From Armatimonadota bacterium (lineage in GTDB: Bacteria > Armatimonadota > UBA5829 > DTJY01): a stretch of 64,000 nt of DNA. Location: positions 124,001 to 188,000 of the forward strand of contig JARYMF010000005.1 in the NCBI GenBank assembly GCA_029907255.1, written 5' to 3'. Every line of letters begins with the position of its first letter. Position 1 is the stretch's first letter. Of the stretch, positions 28,708 through 36,408 are shown one piece after another. The translations under genes and the position numbers were made by a program. A model generated the notes under the pieces. That model ran no database searches. It had not been told where the DNA came from and saw nothing but the letters and a program-made list of their open reading frames with translations.

Positions 28708-30012
28708 TTATGTGCTTTCCGCGCTATTTTCTGCACTTTTTATATTAGATACTGATCTTAAAAACTCAAAAATCTTTCGGTTGAGCAGGCGATTTCGAAG
28801 ACTCTCAGTGCCTCCTTGGGTGTCTAGAAAACTGACCACCGCCTCGCGCGTAGTTTTTTCCTCGGTTGCGATGCGGTCAATTTCAGCTTCCACTTCTTCA
28901 TCGCTGACTTGGATGCCTTCTTTATTTGCTATCTCCCCAAGGACTAAGCCAGCACGGAGTCGCCTGGAAGCTGCTTCTCTAAGGTTTTCCAGTAACTGTT
29001 CCTCCGTCTGGCCAGTTTGGCGCAGATAGTCTTCCATGGTAGCGTTTTGGCGCTTGACTTGCTCCTCAATGTCTTCGAGGTCATGATGTACTTCGTGCTC
29101 GACCATTACCTCTGGGAAGCAGATGCTTGAGCGAGAAACAATCTGCTCAACAATCTTGCTGTCTACCTCTCTATCGGCTTCTCGGTTGCGTAATTCAACC
29201 AAGCGCCGTCTGATATCCTCACGAAGCTGGTCAAGCGTTTCAAAGTTTGATATCTCCTTTGCAAATTCATCATTGAGCTCTGGCAGTACACGGATTCGGA
29301 TGCTGTCGACGGTAACGTCGAATTCCGCCTTTTTACCTGCGAGGTCGGGGTCGGCAAAATCAACCGGATAAGTGAGCGAGAAGGTTCTCTTCTCACCTGG
29401 CTTCATGCCTATGATTGCTTTGTCAAAATCAGGTAGATTTGTTCCAACATGTAATATCGACCTCGTAGACCGGCTGTTCTCCTCTCCTTCGATCCTGGAT
29501 GTGATTTCCGCTATAACGAAGTCGCCATTCTCGACTCCACGGTCCTCTACCGGCTTTGAGGTTGCTCGACTTTCCCTAAGGTGCTCGAGCTGGGCTTCAA
29601 CATCCTTGTCCGTGACCTCAACCTTCGGTCGCTCGACCTCAATTCCTTTGTAATCCCCAACCTCCACCTTAGGCGGAAGCGGCACCTTGGCTTTGAAAAT
29701 GAAAGGGCTGTCCATTTCGAACTTGACCACTTCGAGTTCAGGCTCTGCGAAAGGATGCAGGTCGGTTTGCTTCAACGCCTCGGCGTATGCGATTGGGATT
29801 AGTTCCTCGATAGCCCTTTGTCGAACAGATTCAGGCGAGATATAGCGCTCCAGGATTGCCTGAGGTGCTTTCCCGCGGCGAAATCCCGGAATGTCAACTT
29901 TTTGTGCAAGCTCCTTATATACTCCCTTTACAGTCCTGACTACCTGCTCAGCATCCACTTCCACGTTCAAAGTGGTCGTACAGGCATCCTGGTGCTCAAC
30001 CGTAACTTGCAT
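28708..30012 (-). CDS. tig: trigger factor
   Basis: 434 residues from ATG at 30012 (AAGGAGA 6-7 nt upstream). The ribosome-binding signature GFRRGKAP lies near residue 45, the FKBP-like PPIase domain is around 150-240 (GDFVIAEI, FSLTYPVDF) and the helical C-terminal chaperone arms follow. It binds nascent chains at the ribosome exit tunnel. It leads the tig-clpP-clpX-lon series. The only upstream space is the hairpin-rich leader between it and tRNA-Gly. Confidence 0.95.
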   Translation of the reverse strand: MQVTVEHQDACTTTLNVEVDAEQVVRTVKGVYKELAQKVDIPGFRRGKAPQAILERYISPESVRQRAIEELIPIAYAEALKQTDLHPFAEPELEVVKFEMDSPFIFKAKVPLPPKVEVGDYKGIEVERPKVEVTDKDVEAQLEHLRESRATSKPVEDRGVENGDFVIAEITSRIEGEENSRSTRSILHVGTNLPDFDKAIIGMKPGEKRTFSLTYPVDFADPDLAGKKAEFDVTVDSIRIRVLPELNDEFAKEISNFETLDQLREDIRRRLVELRNREADREVDSKIVEQIVSRSSICFPEVMVEHEVHHDLEDIEEQVKRQNATMEDYLRQTGQTEEQLLENLREAASRRLRAGLVLGEIANKEGIQVSDEEVEAEIDRIATEEKTTREAVVSFLDTQGGTESLRNRLLNRKIFEFLRSVSNIKSAENSAEST

Positions 30013-30044
30013 AATCAATCTCCTTTAAAACTAACAAAACAATA

Positions 30045-30073
30045 CCTCGTCGGGGCAAGCCCTAGCGACGAGG
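30045..30073 (-). terminator. terminator-like hairpin between the tRNA genes and tig
   Basis: Arms CCTCGTCG (30045-30052) and CGACGAGG (30066-30073) are perfect, with an inner GGGC/GCCC extension. On the minus strand the hairpin is followed by TATTGTTTTGTT. It could end the tRNA transcript or act as an attenuator for tig. Confidence 0.6.
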
Positions 30074-30086
30074 CATTAAGAAAGCA

Positions 30087-30166
30087 GTACAGAGCACAAA
30101 GTGCTCTTTACAAAGACAGCGGGGACCGCCCGAATGCCCGAGTATCGGAGACCTTGTACTCTGTAC
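30087..30166 (-). repeat. nested inverted repeats in the tRNA-Gly/tig leader
   Basis: Outer arms GTACAGAG (30087-30094) and CTCTGTAC (30159-30166) are perfect and enclose a second hairpin GAGCAC-AAA-GTGCTC (30092-30106). The segment could fold as a long structured RNA before the terminator-like hairpin. The function is unknown. Confidence 0.4.
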
Positions 30167-30172
30167 CAAAAT

Positions 30173-30247
30173 TGGAGCGGGAGACGGGATTCGAACCCGC
30201 GACATCCACCTTGGCAAGGTGGCGTTCTACCCCTGAACCACTCCCGC
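30173..30247 (-). tRNA. tRNA-Gly (anticodon GCC)
   Basis: On the minus strand the acceptor GCGGGAG pairs with CTCCCGC, the D-arm holds GGTTCAGGGGTAGAA, the anticodon stem CCACC/GGTGG holds loop TTGCCAA, and the T-arm is GCGGGTTCGAATCCCGT. CCA is encoded at 30175-30173. Confidence 0.95.
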
Positions 30248-30337
30248 ATTCTTAGTGTACAAGATATTCAAGCACCGAGCCCAGCGCTTTAGGGAATCGA
30301 ACACGCTGTTCTCTTGATCTCTATACCTCGTACTTTT

Positions 30338-30421
30338 TGGTGGGCGAGAGGAGAGTTGAACTCCTACGCCTTTCGGCACTAGATCCTAAGTCTAGCGTGT
30401 CTGCCATTCCACCACTCGCCC
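30338..30421 (-). tRNA. tRNA-Leu (anticodon TAG)
   Basis: Acceptor GGGCGAG/CTCGCCC, anticodon stem CTAGA/TCTAG with loop CTTAGGA, a long class II variable arm (TGCCGAAAGGCGT) and T-arm GAGTTCAACTCTC. Encoded CCA lies at 30340-30338. Confidence 0.93.
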
Positions 30422-30440
30422 GTGTGCCAACCGTCTGAAA

Positions 30441-30516
<76 letters not shown>

Positions 30517-30617
30517 GGATTTTCAATATAATTCAAAAGGCTTTGCCGCCTTACTAACTGCATTTCAGTAGCCAGCCCCGCCGAAGAGGCCCGCAGGATT
30601 CGGCAGATCACAGGCGA

Positions 30618-30646
30618 ATTATACACGTTCCGCAAAGTTTTGTCAA
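30618..30646 (-). promoter_or_regulatory. perfect consensus sigma70 promoter for tRNA-Lys-Leu-Gly
   Basis: On the minus strand TTGACA (30646-30641), exactly 17 bp, then TATAAT (30623-30618). The transcript would have a ~95-nt leader before tRNA-Lys and could run through tRNA-Leu and tRNA-Gly toward tig. Confidence 0.85.
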
Positions 30647-30664
30647 GCGAAGTTACAACTCTTT

Positions 30665-30740
30665 TGGCGGGCCTGGAGGGAATCGAACCCCCAACACCCA
30701 GTTCCGAAGACTGGTGCTCTATCCGTTGAGCTACAGGCCC
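30665..30740 (-). tRNA. tRNA-Arg (anticodon TCG)
   Basis: Acceptor GGGCCTG/CAGGCCC, D-arm TAGCTCAACGGATAGAGC, anticodon stem CCAGT/ACTGG with loop CTTCGGA, T-arm GGGGGTTCGATTCCCTC. Encoded CCA lies at 30667-30665. Confidence 0.95.
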
Positions 30741-30753
30741 GGAGCCAATTAAA

Positions 30754-30782
30754 ATTCTACTCTATACAAGGTCAAATGTCAA
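30754..30782 (-). promoter_or_regulatory. sigma70 promoter of tRNA-Arg
   Basis: On the minus strand TTGACA (30782-30777), 17 bp, TAGAAT (30759-30754). The start point would lie about 6 nt before the mature tRNA-Arg 5' end. Confidence 0.75.
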
Positions 30783-30963
30783 GGTTCGTATTTTGGTTGC
30801 TAGTTTTATCTCGTCTTCTCTAGCATCAGAAGACAACACTCCAGGCATTTTCGAAAACAATAAATTTCCGCTCTTGGCCTATTGCTTATGCCTAAAGAAT
30901 GACTGATAGCAACAAGCAAGGAGAAACATCGAGACCACTAGGGTCTTGTGTTATTCTTCATGC

Positions 30964-31194
30964 TTAAGGCATCGGACAACGATTCCGGGCTTTAGGGGGC
31001 GAGGCATGAGGATGCGCAAGAACCGCAAAAGGCGATTTTGTCTCTATCAAACCCCTTGCTATATCTTCCATGTTGTCAATCGCCTCTTTGGCAGTTCGAC
31101 CCTCTGCGTGGCAACCTTCTATCAGTGGGCATGTCGCAACATACCTGCCGCCTGGTAGCTCGGCAACCTCAACTGGTAGAATAAACTTTTCCAC
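30964..31194 (-). CDS. HicB-family antitoxin-like protein, no HicA partner seen
   Basis: 76 residues. The HicB-like fold motif GGRYVATCPLIEGCHAEG and EAIDNMEDIARGLIE match antitoxins of HicAB modules. The start is GTG with GGGAGG 7 nt upstream. It lies 41 bp after cmk on the same strand. Neither the 223 bp downstream nor the upstream genes encode a HicA-like RNase. The C-terminus (HPHASPPKARNRCPMP) lacks an obvious DNA-binding domain. It may be an orphan regulator or a remnant. Confidence 0.7.
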   Translation of the reverse strand: MEKFILPVEVAELPGGRYVATCPLIEGCHAEGRTAKEAIDNMEDIARGLIETKSPFAVLAHPHASPPKARNRCPMP

Positions 31195-31235
31195 TTTGCG
31201 TCCTCCCGAGCGAGATCAAAGTAGAAAGTTAATGT

Positions 31236-31898
31236 TTAGCGCTTGCAAATTTCGAGTATGCGCTCGACAACCTGATCAACTGTCAATTCATCAGTATTAA
31301 TCTCGACAGCTTCAGGGACCTTTGTCAGTGGACTGTCTGCTCTGGTGCTGTCGCGATGGTCCCGCTCTTCAATTTCGCGCTTGAGGGTTTCTATGTCTAC
31401 CGAAATTCCTGCAGCTTTCATTTCCGCATATCGGCGTCTTGCTCGTTCCTCAACTGATGCTGTGAGGAATATTTTTACTTCCGCACCGGGGAGTACTACC
31501 GAACCTATGTCGCGCCCTTCCATTACTACCCCGCCACCGCTTGCCAGCCGTCTTTGCTGGGCTACTAAATGCCTTCGCACACCTGAGATTGCCGATACTG
31601 GCGAAGAAAGCCGCGTAACCTCGGGAGTTCGAATTGCTTCAGAAACATCCTTCCCATCAACGAATATTCGAGACCCATCGCCCATTGGGAAGTCAATCTT
31701 CATTTTGGCAACCATCTCCACAATTGCTTCCTTATCGGAAAGTGGTATGCCCTCCTCGAGCGACTTCCAGGCGACTGCACGGTACATTGCTCCTGTATCA
31801 ATATATCTCAAACCAAGACGACGCGCAACTTCTTTAGCCACAGTTGTCTTTCCGGCACCAGCCGGACCGTCTATGGCTATGGATATCCTCCTGCTCAT
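31236..31898 (-). CDS. cmk: cytidylate kinase
   Basis: 220 residues. The P-loop GPAGAGKTT is at the N-terminus, followed by YIDTGAMYRAVAWK, VVMEGRDIGSVV and the REIEERDHRDSTR lid region, all standard for Cmk. It phosphorylates CMP/dCMP in pyrimidine salvage. It sits ~95 bp downstream of tyrA; the aroA-cmk or tyrA-cmk neighbourhood is common in bacteria. The Shine-Dalgarno is weak. Confidence 0.95.
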   Translation of the reverse strand: MSRRISIAIDGPAGAGKTTVAKEVARRLGLRYIDTGAMYRAVAWKSLEEGIPLSDKEAIVEMVAKMKIDFPMGDGSRIFVDGKDVSEAIRTPEVTRLSSPVSAISGVRRHLVAQQRRLASGGGVVMEGRDIGSVVLPGAEVKIFLTASVEERARRRYAEMKAAGISVDIETLKREIEERDHRDSTRADSPLTKVPEAVEINTDELTVDQVVERILEICKR

Positions 31899-31992
31899 CC
31901 TGGGCTACCTTAACCGCAACATTGTAAACCAACGTTATGATTTCGAAACATTTTTGGGCGCAGGGCAAATCGTATAATTACATTCGCCTATA

Positions 31993-32883
31993 TTAACTAG
32001 AATCTTTATTCTCCTGCGCTGGCCGAAATATGCTATCCCTTATCTGCTTAGCAGAACCAAACCATTTCATAAATGCCTCGCCGTCGTTTGACTCCAAGGT
32101 CCTCAGGCCTTCGGTGAGATGCTGTTTAAAGCTCTCAGCCGCTTTCTGAATTTCTTCAACGTTCGTCAAGCAGATATCACGCCAAAGGACTGGCGAGCTA
32201 CTTGCTACACGTGTCATATCACGAAAGCTACCGGCAACAAGATTGAAAACCTGAGGGTTTTTGAGAGAATATTCATGTGCCATGGATACAAGTGCCGCCG
32301 CAATAATGTGCGGAAGATGGCTAACTGCTGCCACACACCAATCGTGCGCCTCTGGATCCATAATTATAACTTTAGACCCAATTGCCTCTGCTAGTTTTTG
32401 AACAACAGCCATGGCTTCAGGACTAGTTGCACTTGTTGGCGTTAGAACATACGTCGCGTTGACAAAAAGCTCGGGATTTGCTGCTTCAACACCTGTCATT
32501 TCGGAGCCAGCCATCGGATGGCCGCCTACAAAATGGACATCCTTGCGAACTATTTTATCTACCTGCCTGCATATCTCGCCCTTCGTACTGCCGGCGTCAG
32601 TAATAATGCATCCATTTGGAGCCGCCATCACCGCTTGGCGAATAAAATGAACCTCCAAACCGACGGGTGTGGAAATGTATACTAGGTCAGCATCACGAAC
32701 TCCTGCTTCGATGTCGGTCATCCATTCATCTATTGCGCCAAGATCTACAGCTTTTTGAAGCCGCTCTGGGTTACGACCGATACCAATGACGCGCTCAGCC
32801 AAGCCTCGTTTTTTCAGGGCCATCCCAAACGAACCACCGATTAGCCCAACACCAACTATTGCCACATTATCAATTAGCCTCAA
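31993..32883 (-). CDS. tyrA: prephenate dehydrogenase
   Basis: About 296 residues. The NAD-binding motif GVGLIGGSFG is at the N-terminus, then ITDAGSTKG and GGHPMAGSEMTG, diagnostic for TyrA. It oxidatively decarboxylates prephenate (or arogenate) for tyrosine. The likely start is TTG at 32883, with GGAG 8 nt upstream and the Rossmann motif immediately after. It overlaps the aroF stop by about 14 nt; an in-frame reading to 32919 would overlap aroF by 50 nt. No ACT domain is attached. Confidence 0.93.
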   Translation of the reverse strand: MRLIDNVAIVGVGLIGGSFGMALKKRGLAERVIGIGRNPERLQKAVDLGAIDEWMTDIEAGVRDADLVYISTPVGLEVHFIRQAVMAAPNGCIITDAGSTKGEICRQVDKIVRKDVHFVGGHPMAGSEMTGVEAANPELFVNATYVLTPTSATSPEAMAVVQKLAEAIGSKVIIMDPEAHDWCVAAVSHLPHIIAAALVSMAHEYSLKNPQVFNLVAGSFRDMTRVASSSPVLWRDICLTNVEEIQKAAESFKQHLTEGLRTLESNDGEAFMKWFGSAKQIRDSIFRPAQENKDSS

Positions 32884-33919
32884 TTGTTTCGCTCCAACTT
32901 GGTTTTCTTCCAACAGCACGGATTAAATGTACCAATTCTTTCATCAGCTTGTCGAACGTATCAAACTTGAGTGACTGGGGCCCGTCTTTTAGCGCATGCT
33001 GTGGTTCGGGATGAACTTCGATTATTAGACCATCTGCTCCTGCTGCGATTGCCGCTTTTGCAACAGGACCAACAAACTGCCACCGTCCCGTACCATGGCT
33101 AGGGTCGGCAATTATGGGCAAATGGCTAAGCTCAGAAACCGCCGGAATTGCATTTATGTCAAAAGTATTTCGAGTAATGGTCTCGAACGTTCGTATACCC
33201 CGCTCGCACAAAATGATTTCATAATTGCCTCGTGCAGCAATGTATTCCGCTGCCAGAAGCCATTCTTCGATAGTTGCCGACATGCCACGCTTCAACATGA
33301 CAGGCTTTCGCGCTTGACCAATTTCCTTTAAGAGAGCGAAATTGGTCATGTTTCGCGTACCAACTTGAAGTATATCGGCATACCTCATTACCAGCTCAAC
33401 ATCGCGCGTATCCATAACTTCGGTGATAATAGGCATGCCAGTCTCGGCACGTGCTGCATCAAGAATTTTTAAGCCATCTTCACCAAGCCCATGGAAGCTA
33501 TATGGTGAGGTGCTTGGTTTAAAAGCGCCTCCACGAAGAATGCGAGCACCAGACCGATAGCAAGCACGGGCGGTTTCCAATACTTGCTTCTCGTTTTCAA
33601 CGCAGCATGGGCCTGCCATAACCACAACTTCGTCCCCACCTATCTCAACGCCCCTAACATTGATAACAGTCTTCTCGGGATGGAATTCACGACTAACAAT
33701 TTTATAGGGCTTCAGAATTGGCACTACGCGCTCAACGAATGGAAGCGCTTCAATCTGCTGGATAATAAGAAGCTTATCTTCCTCTGGAGCACCAATTGCG
33801 CCGATGATTGTTTTTTCTACGCCGCGAGAAAGATGTATTCCATAACCGCGCTCCTTAAGGCTCGCGGCTAGTTTTTCTATATCTTGGTCGGTAGCCTCAG
33901 AAGATAATATGATAATCAT
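32870..33919 (-). CDS. aroF: 3-deoxy-7-phosphoheptulonate synthase (type I beta, with N-terminal regulatory domain)
   Basis: 349 residues. An N-terminal ~70-residue ferredoxin-like regulatory domain (as in Thermotoga DAHPS) precedes the TIM barrel with MAGPCCVE, RGGAFKPSTSPYSFHG, MLKRGMSAT and ADPSHGTGR. It condenses PEP and erythrose-4-phosphate, the first shikimate-pathway step. The N-terminal domain suggests feedback inhibition by an aromatic amino acid. It lies between hisC and tyrA. Confidence 0.95.
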   Translation of the reverse strand: MIIILSSEATDQDIEKLAASLKERGYGIHLSRGVEKTIIGAIGAPEEDKLLIIQQIEALPFVERVVPILKPYKIVSREFHPEKTVINVRGVEIGGDEVVVMAGPCCVENEKQVLETARACYRSGARILRGGAFKPSTSPYSFHGLGEDGLKILDAARAETGMPIITEVMDTRDVELVMRYADILQVGTRNMTNFALLKEIGQARKPVMLKRGMSATIEEWLLAAEYIAARGNYEIILCERGIRTFETITRNTFDINAIPAVSELSHLPIIADPSHGTGRWQFVGPVAKAAIAAGADGLIIEVHPEPQHALKDGPQSLKFDTFDKLMKELVHLIRAVGRKPSWSETIEAN

Positions 33920-33967
33920 AGTTGTTCCTGTTACTTAAGCCTGAAAGCTAAATCTTGAACTTTAAAT

Positions 33968-35065
33968 TTAGCCAAACAGAACTGTTCGCAAAGTTTCAAT
34001 AAACCTTTTATTCTCCGACTCGGTGCCAATGGTAACCCGAATGTAAGTTGGGTAACCAAATATATCGCCGGTTCGTACAATGACACCTCTCTTTAGGAGC
34101 TCTGTAAACACCTGGCGAGAATCACGTTTAAGGTCTACCCAGACGAAGTTTGCTTCAGTAGGCGTATATGGAAGGCCCATTTCCTCAAATTCGCGGTATA
34201 AGTATCGCTTGCCCTCGGAATTGCACCGTCGGCTACGTTCAACTTGTTCTGGATCGCTAAGACTGGCAATCGCACCAATTTGGGCAACGCTGTTTACGTT
34301 GAATGGTTCACGAACTTGATTCAAACACTGAATTATCTCTGGCCTTGCTATTGCATAACCAACTCTGAGGCCAGCAAGCCCATATATTTTCGAGAAAGTC
34401 CGCAACACGATAACATTGGCTCCAGCTTTCACGAACTCCAACATCCTCGGGAATTCAGGGCTCTCAACATATTCATAATAGGCCTCATCAAACACTGCAA
34501 TAACGCGTTTTGGCAACCGCGATATAAGTCGTTCGGCATCTTTATGCGTAACCGCCGTCCCTGTTGGATTATTTGGGTTTGCGACGAATATGAGCCGCGT
34601 GCGCTCGGTAATTCGGTCACCCATTGCATCTAGGTCATGTGTGAAGTTCTTGAGCGGCACCATGATGCATTCGCAATTATTCAGGATTGCTGCAGATTCA
34701 TAGCGCACAAATGACGGGTCAGCTTGGATTACTTCATCACCTGGTGAAAGAAACGTCACGCCAATATAGTGGATTAGTTCATCTGACCCATTTCCTGGAA
34801 GCACCTCGTCTTCGCTTACGCCCCAGTGCTTGGCAAGCGCCTTCTTTAGGCTGAAGCAGCTTCCATCGGGGTATAGTGCAACATTCTCCACGGCTTTCTT
34901 CATGGCTTCTACAGCCTTCGGAGAAGGACCAAGTGGGTTCTCATTCGAAGCGAGCTTAATAATATCGGTAATGCCATACTCGCGCTCTACTTCTTCAATT
35001 GGCTTACCAGGTGAATAGGGTTTTAATCGCTGTATATTCTCTCCAACAAGGTCACTTATAGCCAT
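33968..35065 (-). CDS. hisC: histidinol-phosphate / aromatic aminotransferase
   Basis: 365 residues, fold-type I PLP aminotransferase of the HisC family: NENPLGPSPKA, YPDGSCFSLKKALA, NPNNPTGTA, and the PLP-Lys region RTFSKIYGLAGLRVGYA. HisC-type enzymes also transaminate prephenate or phenylpyruvates. Since it leads the aroF-tyrA operon and no his genes are nearby, an aromatic amino acid role is likely. AGGAG stands 7 nt before ATG and a promoter is present 30-55 bp upstream. Confidence 0.9.
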   Translation of the reverse strand: MAISDLVGENIQRLKPYSPGKPIEEVEREYGITDIIKLASNENPLGPSPKAVEAMKKAVENVALYPDGSCFSLKKALAKHWGVSEDEVLPGNGSDELIHYIGVTFLSPGDEVIQADPSFVRYESAAILNNCECIMVPLKNFTHDLDAMGDRITERTRLIFVANPNNPTGTAVTHKDAERLISRLPKRVIAVFDEAYYEYVESPEFPRMLEFVKAGANVIVLRTFSKIYGLAGLRVGYAIARPEIIQCLNQVREPFNVNSVAQIGAIASLSDPEQVERSRRCNSEGKRYLYREFEEMGLPYTPTEANFVWVDLKRDSRQVFTELLKRGVIVRTGDIFGYPTYIRVTIGTESENKRFIETLRTVLFG

Positions 35066-35091
35066 AAGTATTCTCCTACAATATTTGGTTC

Positions 35092-35121
35092 AGTTTAGCA
35101 CAGATAAATAGGAATTGACAA
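35092..35121 (-). promoter_or_regulatory. promoter of the hisC-aroF-tyrA operon
   Basis: On the minus strand TTGTCA (35121-35116), 18 bp, TAAACT (35097-35092), about 27 bp before the hisC start codon. Confidence 0.5.
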
Positions 35122-35140
35122 GCGAGGAAGCAATGCATCC

Positions 35141-36406
35141 CTAAACCCGATAGATTCGTGGCTTGCGTCCTTGAGCTGTGATATATACTCCAATGCTTCT
35201 TTCGACAAGAGCCCGAGCAAAATGGGCATCGTGCGAAGGAAGGCCTTCCAAGGCAAGTTCTAAAGCACACGCAACCGCAACCCGCGCAAGGTCTGAGTAT
35301 CCTGTTTTTAAAAGCACATATGCATTTTCTTCAATTCGACGCTTATATCTTGCTCGGACCTCTGGTGTAAAAATTTCATCTATAGCCGTCTGAAAAATGC
35401 GTTCAATTCTTTCTCTTTGGCTCGTCTCAGAAAGAATCAGAGGGCTTTCCTCGGCTTCAATGAGCTTGGTTGCATGTGGCTGAATATCCTCTTCTGCTAT
35501 CAACCAGGAGCGGAATGCAGGGGTTTCGAACAACTCTCCAGCACGCTTAACGAGCGAAGGTTCGGAACTAATTTCCTCGGCATTAATTTCTTCATATACA
35601 ATTGAGCGCTCATAATCCCGGCCAGGAGTATGGAATAGGTCGCGATAAAACTGATACTCGGTTGGCAACGGTTTCCCTTGCGCTACAGTAATAGCTTCAT
35701 ATTCTCGTCCTCTGAATAGTATATAAGAGGCAGGGGCATCAACGAATACAAAGCTCCTGTCCGCGTCGCTAGCAATATGTTCATCATACGCCCTCTTTGT
35801 TATTCGAGCACCTGCTACATCCTTAATGCCGCCGATGTCATCAGCAACCATTTCCACTGCCTCGGTGCCACTTAACGGCGCTGAAAATAAAATAGAGAGG
35901 ATTTGCCCGCCGCTCCCGTCAATATTACTCATTACAGACCTAATAATTCGCCTTCCGCCAGCCAGCGCGATCGTTGGCCTTGGCAACTCCTGCGTCTCTT
36001 CTACTGCTATACCGTAGGATTTTAGGCGGTGGAGCGCGCGCCGCGCGGCCTTCACTATTGCTTTCGGCAACTCCGCCCTATCGAGATTCCGCAGGATTGG
36101 AACTACCGCTTCTGAGCGAATGAACCCCATGGCTTCTGCTGCTAACGGTGCATATTCCGTGTCACTTGTTAGGGATTCTAATATTGGAAGTATGGCTACT
36201 TGCCACTTACGTGCCGCATCCACAAGCGCTGTTTCAGCTTCTATTAAGGGGAGCGAGCGGACAGCCTGAACGATTTCTGGCAGTTTTGCAATGCGTTCTT
36301 CGGGAGATTGCTCTGAGAACTCACCAATGCGGTTAACTATAGTTTGTACCTCTTGGCTAATATTTTTCCGAGTTGCAGCCTTTTTGGTAGATTTACCCTT
36401 CCTCAC
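35141..36406 (-). CDS. unknown protein, last gene of the FHA/kinase operon
   Basis: 421 residues, family not recognised. Residues ~1-20 are Lys-rich. Residues ~20-130 look like short HEAT/ARM-type helical repeats (ALVDAARKWQVAILPILESL, VVPILRNLDRAELPKAI). Residues ~150-250 are an alpha/beta region (GGRRIIRSVMSNIDGSGGQILSILF). The C-terminal half is helical and acidic. No signal peptide or membrane segment. The start is GTG. Its Shine-Dalgarno GGAGG lies inside the last codons of the kinase gene, so it is translationally coupled to the kinase and is a good candidate substrate or effector. Confidence 0.75.
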   Translation of the reverse strand: MRKGKSTKKAATRKNISQEVQTIVNRIGEFSEQSPEERIAKLPEIVQAVRSLPLIEAETALVDAARKWQVAILPILESLTSDTEYAPLAAEAMGFIRSEAVVPILRNLDRAELPKAIVKAARRALHRLKSYGIAVEETQELPRPTIALAGGRRIIRSVMSNIDGSGGQILSILFSAPLSGTEAVEMVADDIGGIKDVAGARITKRAYDEHIASDADRSFVFVDAPASYILFRGREYEAITVAQGKPLPTEYQFYRDLFHTPGRDYERSIVYEEINAEEISSEPSLVKRAGELFETPAFRSWLIAEEDIQPHATKLIEAEESPLILSETSQRERIERIFQTAIDEIFTPEVRARYKRRIEENAYVLLKTGYSDLARVAVACALELALEGLPSHDAHFARALVERSIGVYITAQGRKPRIYRV

Positions 36407-36408
36407 GC

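Noticed and set aside
30291-30308. T-arm-like segment (GTTCGATTCCC on the minus strand) between tRNA-Leu and tRNA-Gly
   Set aside because: No acceptor, D-arm or anticodon stem can be drawn around it; at most a tRNA remnant.
30741-30963. Possible hicA next to the HicB gene
   Set aside because: Both strands contain only very short frames and no HicA-like sequence.
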